Shown here piece by piece: positions 6,614 to 12,249 of a stretch of 12,249 bases of DNA (positions are counted from its first letter, which is position 1; the number at the start of each line of letters is the position of its first letter). Source of the stretch: an uncultured Pseudoxanthomonas sp. (lineage in GTDB: Bacteria; Pseudomonadota; Gammaproteobacteria; Xanthomonadales; Xanthomonadaceae). Location: positions 1 to 12,249 of the forward strand of contig CAMPIO010000102.1 in the NCBI GenBank assembly GCA_946886405.1. The letters are read 5' to 3'. The notes below the pieces were generated by a model. That model did no database searches, was not told where the DNA came from, and saw only the letters and a list, made by a program, of their open reading frames with translations. A program made the translations under genes and the position numbers.

Positions 6614-7764
6614 TGGCGGACGAGGCGAACAACACGGCGCCGACGCCGTCGCAGGTGTACGCGCGCGGCGCCGCACAGGGCCAGTGGCAGGACGATCCCG
6701 CGCAGCATCCGGCGCTGGCGGAGCTGGACCGCATCCACGCGGCGCTGCTGGCGGACGACGGCACGCCCGGCCTGTTCGGCCGGTTGTTTGGCAAGCCGCC
6801 GGAAACGGTGAAGGGCCTGTACTACTGGGGCGAGGTGGGACGCGGCAAGACCTTCCTGGTGGACCTGTTCTACGACAACCTGCCGCTGCCCACCTATTCG
6901 GTGTCGCAGAACAAGGCGCATGGCGAAGGCGGCGGCAAGTACCGCACGCACTTCCACCGCTTCATGCGCGGCGTGCACGAGCGCCTGCGCCTGCACGCGG
7001 GCGAGAGTGATCCGCTGGCGAAGATCGTGCGCGAGGCGCGCGGCAAGCTGCGCGTGCTGGTGCTGGACGAATTCTTCGTCACCGACATCGGCGATGCGAT
7101 GCTGCTGGCGCGGCTGCTGGAACGCATGTTCGCCGAGGGCATCGCGCTGGTGACCACGTCGAACACCGCGCCGGAGAACCTGTACAAGGACGGCCTGCAG
7201 CGCGCGGGTTTCCTGCCCGCCATCGAGCTGCTGCAACAGCACTGCGTGGTGCTGCGCTCGGATGGGCAGGAAGATTATCGCCTGCGTGCGCTGACCCGCT
7301 CGCCGGTCTACCGCACGCCGCTGGACGGCGCCGCCGACGACTGGCTGGCGATGCGCTGGCGCGAACTCAGCGGCGGCGAAGCGGCGCACGGCGGCAACAT
7401 CGAGATCGACAGCCGCAAGATTCCGGTGCGAGGCCGCGGCAAGAGCATCGCGTGGTTCGATTTCGCCGCGCTATGCGAGGGACCGCGCGGGACGACGGAC
7501 TACATCGAAGTCGCGCACGAGTTCAACACCGTGTTGCTGGGCGGCATTCCGACGTTCGACCGCATGAAAGAGGACGCGGCGCGCCGCTTCGTCAACCTGA
7601 TCGACGAGCTGTACGACCGCCACGTCAACCTGGTCTGCACCGCCGCCGCCGCGCCGACCGCGCTGTACGACGGCACGCGGCTGCAGGGCGCGTTCGAGCG
7701 CACGGCCTCGCGCCTGATCGAGATGCAGAGCGCCGAGTACCTGGCCACGCCGCACAAGGCCTGA
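6613..7764 (+). CDS. zapE: Cell division protein ZapE (AFG1-like P-loop ATPase)
   Basis: This 383-residue AFG1/LACE1-family ATPase fits the usual bacterial length. The Walker A motif GEVGRGKT follows YYW, with K79 the nucleotide-binding lysine. The family signature THFHRFM follows, then Walker B VLVLDEFF with D152 and E153, and the sensor-like VTTSN. The C-terminal half carries the typical DYIEVAHEFNTVLL and FVNLIDELYDRHVNL segments. In Escherichia coli ZapE binds the Z-ring and is needed for division under low oxygen or heat. Mitochondrial relatives help with protein quality control at the membrane. The start overlaps the stop of the preceding hydrolase by one base (TGATG), so translation is probably coupled. 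A sirtuin-type gene follows 13 bp later. Confidence 0.93.
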   Translation: MADEANNTAPTPSQVYARGAAQGQWQDDPAQHPALAELDRIHAALLADDGTPGLFGRLFGKPPETVKGLYYWGEVGRGKTFLVDLFYDNLPLPTYSVSQNKAHGEGGGKYRTHFHRFMRGVHERLRLHAGESDPLAKIVREARGKLRVLVLDEFFVTDIGDAMLLARLLERMFAEGIALVTTSNTAPENLYKDGLQRAGFLPAIELLQQHCVVLRSDGQEDYRLRALTRSPVYRTPLDGAADDWLAMRWRELSGGEAAHGGNIEIDSRKIPVRGRGKSIAWFDFAALCEGPRGTTDYIEVAHEFNTVLLGGIPTFDRMKEDAARRFVNLIDELYDRHVNLVCTAAAAPTALYDGTRLQGAFERTASRLIEMQSAEYLATPHKA

Positions 7765-7777
7765 GCGCATTGCGAAC

Positions 7778-8545
7778 GTGCCCGCCGCGGTCACCGACGC
7801 CCTGCACCGGACGGTCGACAGCGGTGGCCGCATCTGCGTGCTGACGGGCGCCGGCATGTCCGCGGAGAGTGGCATTCCCACCTTTCGCGGCACGCACGAC
7901 AGCCTGTGGTCGCGCTTCGACCCGATGCGGCTGGCGACGGCCGAGGCATGGCGCGGGGATCCTGCGCTGGTATGGGCCTGGTACCGCTGGCGCATGCAGC
8001 TCGTCCGCGATGCGCAGCCGAATGCTGGTCACCTTGCCCTGGCGGCGCTGGCGCAGCGCGTGCCGCTGTCGCTGGTCACCCAGAACGTGGATGACCTGCA
8101 CGAGCGCGCCGTCAGCCCCGTCGATGCGCACGTGCATGGCAGCCTGTTCGCGCTGCGCTGCTTCGCCTGCGGCCACACACACGCCGGTCTGCTCGACAAC
8201 TACGTGGAGGGTGCGCAACGGGTCGAACCGATGCGCTGCACGGCGTGCAGCGACCGGATCCGCCCGGGTGTGGTGTGGTTCGGCGAAGCGCTTCCCGACG
8301 ACGCGTGGAGCGCGGCGACCGACGCGGCGACGCGCTGCACGCTGATGCTGATCGTGGGCACGTCCGGCCTGGTGTACCCGGCCGCCGGTCTTCCCGCGTT
8401 GGCGCGTCGTCACGGAGCGGTGGTGATGGAAATCAATCCGGAACCCACCGCGCTGTCGGCGGAGGTCGACCTCGTGTGGCGGGCGACCGCAGCGCGGGCA
8501 CTGCCGGCACTGGAAGCACGGGTCCGTGGCGTCCCGCCAGCGTGA
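7778..8545 (+). CDS. NAD-dependent Sir2-family protein deacylase (CobB/SIRT5-like)
   Basis: This 255-residue sirtuin shows the full set of NAD-binding and catalytic motifs: GAGMSAESGIPTFRG (24-38), TQNVDDLHE (from about residue 101), catalytic H120 in HVHGS, and the zinc cysteines C128, C131, C154 and C157. Later GTSGLVYPAA and EINPEPT are also typical. Tyr69 and Arg72 form the YxxR pair that in class III sirtuins (SIRT5, E. coli CobB) recognises acidic acyl groups such as succinyl-lysine, so desuccinylase as well as deacetylase activity is likely. The start is GTG at 7778 with no Shine-Dalgarno sequence; the next in-frame ATG (M27) falls inside the NAD motif and is too late. The 13-bp gap after zapE suggests translation by coupling from that operon. 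Confidence 0.9.
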   Translation: MPAAVTDALHRTVDSGGRICVLTGAGMSAESGIPTFRGTHDSLWSRFDPMRLATAEAWRGDPALVWAWYRWRMQLVRDAQPNAGHLALAALAQRVPLSLVTQNVDDLHERAVSPVDAHVHGSLFALRCFACGHTHAGLLDNYVEGAQRVEPMRCTACSDRIRPGVVWFGEALPDDAWSAATDAATRCTLMLIVGTSGLVYPAAGLPALARRHGAVVMEINPEPTALSAEVDLVWRATAARALPALEARVRGVPPA

Positions 8546-8547
8546 CG

Positions 8548-8577
8548 TTGTCGGCGGCAAGGGAAACCCGCTAGGCT
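8548..8577 (+). promoter_or_regulatory. Possible promoter of the DUF2569 gene
   Basis: TTGTCG (8548-8553) and TAGGCT (8572-8577) are separated by 18 bp, giving a plausible weak sigma-70 promoter between the sirtuin stop and the next gene. AGGGGGA (8588-8594) then serves as ribosome binding site for the ATG at 8599. Confidence 0.35.
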
Positions 8578-8598
8578 CGCCGCCATCAGGGGGAACCT

Positions 8599-9168
8599 AT
8601 GTCCGAGAATCCGTATCAGGCGCCCGTACCGCCACCGGTGCCCGCGAATCAGTACGCGGGTGAGCCGCTGGTTTTCCGCAGCACCCGCGAAGAGCGGAAC
8701 CGCGGCCCCGAGGGCCTGGGTGGCTGGTTGATCCTGCCGGCGATCGGACTTGTCCTCACGATTCTCAAGGTCGTCGCGTACTTCGGCACTCAGGTCGCAC
8801 CCCTGATCGCGGACGGGACCTATGCGCAACTCACGACGCCGGGCAGTGAGCACTACCACTCGCTGTGGCTGCCTTTGCTGCTGCTCGAGGGCGGCGGCAA
8901 TGGCGTGCTGCTGGTGATGGCACTGGCGGCGATCTGCCTGTACTTCATGCGCTCGCACTGGTTCCCGCGCGCGCATATCGCCTTCATGCTTACCAACGCG
9001 GCGCTGATGGTGGTGTTGTTCTTCCTGGGCGCGAAGATTCCCGCGCTCATGGAGGTGCATGACGTGCAGGCGGTGGGCGAAATGGCGCGCGGACTGGTGG
9101 GGGCTGCCATCTGGGTGCCCTACATGCTGACGTCGAAGCGGGTGCGCAACACGTTCCGCCCACGCTGA
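8599..9168 (+). CDS. DUF2569-family membrane protein
   Basis: The 189-residue protein starts with a soluble proline-rich tail containing NPYQAP (4-9), a motif seen at the N-terminus of many small membrane proteins. Four predicted membrane helices follow, at about 43-63, 90-116, 124-145 and 162-176. GLGGWLILPAIGL at 39-51 opens the first helix, and the C-terminus IWVPYMLTSKRVRNTF (171-186) is the most typical DUF2569 feature. The family has no known function. A good ribosome binding site (AGGGGGA) stands 4 nt before the ATG, and a weak promoter-like pair lies upstream, so the gene may be independent of the zapE-sirtuin operon. It converges on the esterase gene with a 21-bp gap. Confidence 0.85.
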   Translation: MSENPYQAPVPPPVPANQYAGEPLVFRSTREERNRGPEGLGGWLILPAIGLVLTILKVVAYFGTQVAPLIADGTYAQLTTPGSEHYHSLWLPLLLLEGGGNGVLLVMALAAICLYFMRSHWFPRAHIAFMLTNAALMVVLFFLGAKIPALMEVHDVQAVGEMARGLVGAAIWVPYMLTSKRVRNTFRPR

Positions 9169-9181
9169 GCACGGAGCCAGG

Positions 9182-9203
9182 CCCGCCGCTCACTGCAGGC
9201 GGG
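9182..9203. terminator. Possible hairpin between convergent genes
   Basis: CCCGCC (9182-9187) and GGCGGG (9198-9203) form a 6-bp GC stem around a 10-nt loop. It lies 14 bp after the DUF2569 stop and includes the esterase stop codon on the other strand. There is no T-tract on either side, so intrinsic termination is only a possibility. Confidence 0.3.
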
Positions 9204-10095
9204 ACACGATGAAGTGGTCGACGGCGGCCGTGTAGTCGGACGGCACGCCCAGCAGACGATTCACCTCGCCGTGCGACAGATCCTGCGGCAGCACTTCCAT
9301 CGCCACGCCCAGCGCCTTCCCCTTCTCCGCCATCGCGCGCCCCTGCGGGCAGGCGTCCTGGCGACGCGAGGAGCAGACGAACAGCATCGGCACCGCGTCG
9401 CGGGTGAGCTGATGGTAAGGCGACGCGGCGATCCAGTCGGCGGGATGCTTGCCGAATGCCGTGGCGTAGACGCGCGGCAGCGGAGGCTTCTTCATCGTCA
9501 GCGGAACGTCGAGTGCACCGCTGTCCAGCGACACCACGCCGCGCGGCTTCATGGCATCCGCATCGCGCCACAGCGCAGACGACGCGCCCACCAACGCCGC
9601 AAGGTGTGCGCCCGCCGAGTGGCCCATCAGCATCACGTTCGCCGGATCGGCGTTCCACGTGGGCGCACGCTTCTGCACATCGGCCAAAGCCCGCGCCACG
9701 TCGCGGGCCTGGTCGATGGGCGCGGTGTCCGGTCGCATGCGGTAGTTGATCGACACCAGCACGTAGCCCTTCGGCAGCCAGTGCGCCGCCTTGTTCTCGA
9801 CCACGCCGGGATTGTCCTTGTTGCCGTTGGCCCAGCCGCCGCCGTGCACGAACAGGAGGATGGGCGCACGTTGCGGCTGTGCCGGCAGGTAGACGTCGTA
9901 ACGCTGGCGCGGATCGTTCCCGTACGACACGTCGCGTACCGCGCGCGCACCGGCGGGCAACGTGGGTGGACGGGCCGCCGGCTGGCGCGAGGCCTCGCGC
10001 ATCTCCTGCAGCCGCTCACGGAAGTTCTGTGCGGCCAGCGGCAGCACGGCGAACAGGGCGCAGGCCAGCAGGCCGGCGCGGAACAGCGTCTTCAT
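9190..10095 (-). CDS. Exported alpha/beta hydrolase (esterase/lipase, HGGGW type)
   Basis: The 301-residue product begins with a signal peptide, MKTLFRAGLLACALFAVLPLAA, probably cut near residue 22, so it should act in the periplasm or outside. The oxyanion motif HGGGW is at 84-88, as in hormone-sensitive-lipase-like and carboxylesterase families. The nucleophile S160 lies in GHSAG, D247 (RRQDACP) is a likely acid, and H275 (LSHGE) is the base. The pre-core segment SYGNDPRQRYDVYLP (57-71) is common in BD-FAE-like esterases. The substrate is unknown. The ATG at 10095 was chosen because GAGGTGA lies 4 nt upstream; an in-frame ATG at 10116 would add seven residues without a ribosome binding site. 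It sits 26 bp after envZ, so it is probably the third gene of the ompR-envZ operon. Confidence 0.88.
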   Translation of the reverse strand: MKTLFRAGLLACALFAVLPLAAQNFRERLQEMREASRQPAARPPTLPAGARAVRDVSYGNDPRQRYDVYLPAQPQRAPILLFVHGGGWANGNKDNPGVVENKAAHWLPKGYVLVSINYRMRPDTAPIDQARDVARALADVQKRAPTWNADPANVMLMGHSAGAHLAALVGASSALWRDADAMKPRGVVSLDSGALDVPLTMKKPPLPRVYATAFGKHPADWIAASPYHQLTRDAVPMLFVCSSRRQDACPQGRAMAEKGKALGVAMEVLPQDLSHGEVNRLLGVPSDYTAAVDHFIVSRLQ

Positions 10096-10099
10096 CGCA

Positions 10100-10106
10100 T
10101 CACCTC
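10100..10106 (-). promoter_or_regulatory. Ribosome binding site of the exported esterase
   Basis: GAGGTGA on the minus strand lies 4 nt before the ATG at 10095. It decides this start over the ATG at 10116 and shows that translation is initiated independently of envZ. Confidence 0.65.
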
Positions 10107-10121
10107 GTGGGGACATCCGGT

Positions 10122-11387
10122 TCAACCCGCGCGCAGCACCAGTTGCGCACGCAGGCCCTGGGGCGTGTTCGGCAGCAGGCGCAGTTCGCCGCCGTGCTGG
10201 CGGGCCACGCGGTCGACGATCGGCAGGCCCAGCCCGCTGCCGCCGCCCGCCTGGTCGTGGACGAACGGCTGCCGCGCGCGCTCGGCCGCGTCGGCGGAGA
10301 GACCGGGGCCGCCGTCGGCGACCTCGACCACCCAGGCCGCGCCTTCGGCCCACAGCTGCAACGACAACGGCAACGCGCCATGCCGCTCGGCGTTGACCAG
10401 CAGGTTCTCCACCGCGCGCAGCAGCGCCATCGGCTTGCCAGGCAGCAACGCATGGTCCGGCAGGTCGACACGCCATCCTTTCGATGCCGCGGCGACCGCA
10501 TGGCGACAGATCGCGGCCAGGTCGACGGTCTCGCTGCCTTCATCGCGGCCATCGCGTGCGAAAGCGATGAACTGGCCGAGGATGGCATCCATCTCGGCGA
10601 TGTCGCGCTGCATGCTGCGGGTCAGGTCCGGATCAGTGTCCGGCACCATCTCCAGCGCGAACTGCAGGCGAGTGAGTGGTGTGCGCAGGTCGTGCGAGAT
10701 GCCGGCGAGCAACAGCGCGCGTTCTTCCGCCGCCGCACGGACGTCCCGGCTGGCATCGCCCAGCGCCTGCGCCAGGTCCGCCACCTCGCGCGGGCCGCGT
10801 GTATGCACCGGCGGTGGCGCGTCGCCACGCACGATGGCCGGTGCGGCCGCTGCGAGCTGGCGCAGCGGTTGCACGAGCCGACGGGCGAAGTAGGCCGCCG
10901 CCAGCCAGACCAGCGCCACGCAGCCCACCAGCATGAACACCGAGAAGCGACGCATGCCGGTGCCGGGGCGGTCGTAGGCGAACGACACCCACAGCGGTTC
11001 GCGCGTCGCGGGTTTCAGCCAGACCACCCGCAGCCCGCGCCCGGCATCCATCCGCAGTTCGCGACCGGCGCCCAGCGTGCCTGCCGCCTGTGCGCGCAGT
11101 TCGCGCAGCAAGGGGGCGAAGCGCGGTCTTGCGTCGGCGGGCGGCGTGCTGCGCACCTCCAGCCCGGCATCGCGCAGCTGCTGCACGGTGCGCGCATGCG
11201 GCTGGTGTTGATCGAGCGCTTCGACCACTTCTGCGAAGCCCTGCATCGCGCGCAGCAGCTGGTCGGCGGCGGGCCGCGTGGCGAGTTCGCGGCCGAGCAG
11301 GAGCGCCAGCACGCCCGCGCCGACCAGCACCAGGGCAATCACCAGCGCCAGCTGGCCGAATACGCTGCGCGGCAGCGGCGACTTCAT
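10122..11387 (-). CDS. envZ: EnvZ-like sensor histidine kinase
   Basis: This 421-residue inner-membrane kinase has a first membrane helix at about 11-34, a periplasmic region of about 114 residues, a second helix at about 149-168 and a HAMP linker following it. The dimerisation/phosphotransfer box is LLLAGISHDLRTPLTRL (225-241) with phosphorylated H232. The ATPase domain has the N-box NLLVNAERHG (328-337), the G1 box DGGPGL (358-363) and the G2 box GGGSGLGL (381-388). The H-box and the following QFIAFARDG resemble E. coli EnvZ (450 residues) closely. In that species EnvZ senses osmolarity and acidity and phosphorylates OmpR. The periplasmic part is not obviously conserved, so the signal may differ. 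The ATG overlaps the ompR stop (ATGA, 11384-11387), confirming coupling. Confidence 0.9.
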   Translation of the reverse strand: MKSPLPRSVFGQLALVIALVLVGAGVLALLLGRELATRPAADQLLRAMQGFAEVVEALDQHQPHARTVQQLRDAGLEVRSTPPADARPRFAPLLRELRAQAAGTLGAGRELRMDAGRGLRVVWLKPATREPLWVSFAYDRPGTGMRRFSVFMLVGCVALVWLAAAYFARRLVQPLRQLAAAAPAIVRGDAPPPVHTRGPREVADLAQALGDASRDVRAAAEERALLLAGISHDLRTPLTRLQFALEMVPDTDPDLTRSMQRDIAEMDAILGQFIAFARDGRDEGSETVDLAAICRHAVAAASKGWRVDLPDHALLPGKPMALLRAVENLLVNAERHGALPLSLQLWAEGAAWVVEVADGGPGLSADAAERARQPFVHDQAGGGSGLGLPIVDRVARQHGGELRLLPNTPQGLRAQLVLRAG

Positions 11388-12103
11388 GGCGTCGCTTCCG
11401 GCGGTACGAACACATAGCCGACGCCCCAGACCGTCTGGATCAGGCGTGGCTGGCGCGGATCGTCTTCCAGCAGGCGGCGCAGGCGCGCGATGGTCACGTC
11501 CATGCTGCGCTCGAAGGCCTCGTGTTCGCGGCCACGCGCCAGGCTCATCAGGCGGTCGCGGCTGAGCGGCTGGCGCGGATGCCGCAGCAGCACCGACAGC
11601 ACGGCGAACTCGCCGCTGGTGAGCCGCAGCAGCGCGCCGTCGCGGGTCAGCTCGCGCCGGCCCAGGCCCAGTCGGAACGGCCCGAAGACCACATCGCCGC
11701 CTTCGGGCTGCGGTGCACCCGGCGTCGGGCGCGTGCGTCGCAGCACCGAGCGGATGCGGGCCAGCAGCTCGCGCGGATTCACCGGCTTGGGCACGTAGTC
11801 ATCGGCGCCGATCTCCAGGCCGACGATGCGGTCGATCTCGTCGCCTTTCGCCGTCAGCATGACGATGGGCGTCGCGTCGCCCTGGCCGCGCAGGCGGCGG
11901 CAGATTTCCAGGCCGTTCTCGCCGGGCAGCATCAGGTCCAGCACGATCAGGTCGAAGTGGCCGCGATCCAGCGCCTGCCGCATCTGTGCGCCATCGCCCA
12001 CGCCACGCACGTCGAAGCCCTGCGACTGCAGATAGCGCTGCAGCAGTTCTCGCAGGCGCACGTCGTCGTCGACCAGCAGTACACGGGGCAGGGCGTCTTC
12101 CAT
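11384..12103 (-). CDS. ompR: OmpR-orthologous response regulator
   Basis: The 239-residue length equals that of E. coli OmpR, and whole blocks match it from memory: VLDLMLPGENGLEICRRLR, DRIVGLEIGADDY, NPRELLARIRSVLRR, LTSGEFAVL and IQTVWGVGYVFVP. The receiver has acidic residues D12-D14, phospho-acceptor D56, T84 and K106. The winged-helix domain is at about 135-239, with the recognition helix around RSMDVTIARLRRLLE. E. coli has KPFN where this protein has KPVN. The ATG at 12103 was chosen because it gives the exact OmpR length; an ATG at 12214 would add 37 residues across the promoter. There is no Shine-Dalgarno sequence, and a GATAGT box lies 6 nt upstream, so the mRNA may be leaderless. 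It should control outer-membrane or osmotic genes, including possibly itself. Confidence 0.93.
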   Translation of the reverse strand: MEDALPRVLLVDDDVRLRELLQRYLQSQGFDVRGVGDGAQMRQALDRGHFDLIVLDLMLPGENGLEICRRLRGQGDATPIVMLTAKGDEIDRIVGLEIGADDYVPKPVNPRELLARIRSVLRRTRPTPGAPQPEGGDVVFGPFRLGLGRRELTRDGALLRLTSGEFAVLSVLLRHPRQPLSRDRLMSLARGREHEAFERSMDVTIARLRRLLEDDPRQPRLIQTVWGVGYVFVPPEATP

Positions 12104-12139
12104 GGAGCCACTATCGCCCGCCGCTGCGACGCCCGGCAA
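12104..12139 (-). promoter_or_regulatory. Putative leaderless promoter of ompR-envZ
   Basis: On the minus strand TTGCCG (12139-12134) is followed after 18 bp by GATAGT (12115-12110), then GGCTCC and the ATG at 12103. Both boxes match sigma-70 consensus at four of six positions. The stretch GATAGTGGCTCCATG differs by one base from the same stretch at mocR (1623-1637). Transcription would start at the A of the ATG. Confidence 0.5.
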
Positions 12140-12154
12140 ACCCCGCCGACGGTC

Positions 12155-12200
12155 CGTTTGTAAGCAGATGTTTCCAGCGCGGCCGGCAGACACATCTGCT
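12155..12200. promoter_or_regulatory. Inverted repeat with OmpR-box-like half-sites upstream of ompR
   Basis: AGCAGATGT (12163-12171) and ACATCTGCT (12192-12200) are perfect reverse complements, 20 bp apart. On the minus strand 12174-12155 reads GAAACATCTG then CTTACAAACG, two adjacent 10-bp blocks that resemble the GAAACATCT and TTTACA half-sites of E. coli OmpR boxes at ompC (recalled, not searched). The second arm on the plus strand continues in a related way (ACATCTGCT, two bases, CAA). The first site is centred about 61 bp upstream of the predicted start point, a common activator position. It could instead be a stem-loop belonging to a gene beyond the window. Confidence 0.4.
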
Positions 12201-12249
12201 GTCAACCACGACACACCTGCCGCCGTTGCCCACCCTACCGTAGTCCTGC

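Noticed and set aside
9214..11417. Long open frames on the plus strand (559 and 512 codons) opposite the esterase and envZ
   Set aside because: The products are low-complexity, Arg/Ala/His-rich and match no family. The minus strand carries clear esterase and kinase motifs with proper starts and overlaps.

Overview
The window is about 12.2 kb of high-GC bacterial chromosome. Gene content, gene style and one dispersed repeat suggest a gammaproteobacterium of the Xanthomonadaceae (Pseudoxanthomonas / Stenotrophomonas / Lysobacter type). The clues are an enterobacterial-like OmpR/EnvZ pair, ZapE and CobB-like proteins, promoters placed directly on start codons, and a degenerate hairpin repeat of the kind common in that family (5893-5925). 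This assignment is inference; no rRNA or other marker is present. I found twelve protein-coding genes and no tRNA, rRNA, CRISPR array, insertion sequence or phage gene. Coding density is high, and no gene-free stretch exceeds 150 bp.

Region 1 (58-3086) is a divergent unit. A MocR-type regulator (GntR DNA-binding domain fused to a PLP aminotransferase-like domain) reads rightward from 1635. A YczE-family membrane protein (start 1574) and a PhzF-family isomerase (start 900, 4-nt overlap) read leftward. The 60 bp between the two divergent start codons hold two inverted repeats, one inside the other with a common centre, and the outer one includes both ATGs. This is the most interesting structure in the window.

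Region 2 (3120-5809) reads leftward. An AEC-family transporter is followed by a predicted secreted protein of unknown function and a short MgtC/SapB membrane protein. The gaps are 66 and 59 bp, and both downstream genes have good ribosome binding sites.

Region 3 (5954-9168) reads rightward. A COG2945-type alpha/beta hydrolase overlaps zapE (TGATG); a Sir2-family deacylase with a GTG start follows 13 bp later, and then a DUF2569 membrane protein with its own ribosome binding site. A degenerate palindromic repeat and an apparently leaderless promoter lie just before the hydrolase.

Region 4 (9190-12249) reads leftward. It holds an ompR orthologue, an envZ-like kinase (ATGA overlap) and an exported alpha/beta hydrolase 26 bp after envZ, probably one operon. 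Upstream of ompR lies a promoter nearly identical to the one in front of mocR, and further up a 9-bp inverted repeat with GAAACATCT-like half-sites that resemble OmpR boxes, suggesting autoregulation.

Most of the genes belong to known families, and I see no clear new multi-gene system. The novelty candidates are the symmetric mocR/yczE control region with its phzF partner, and the 15-bp start-codon motif shared by three genes.
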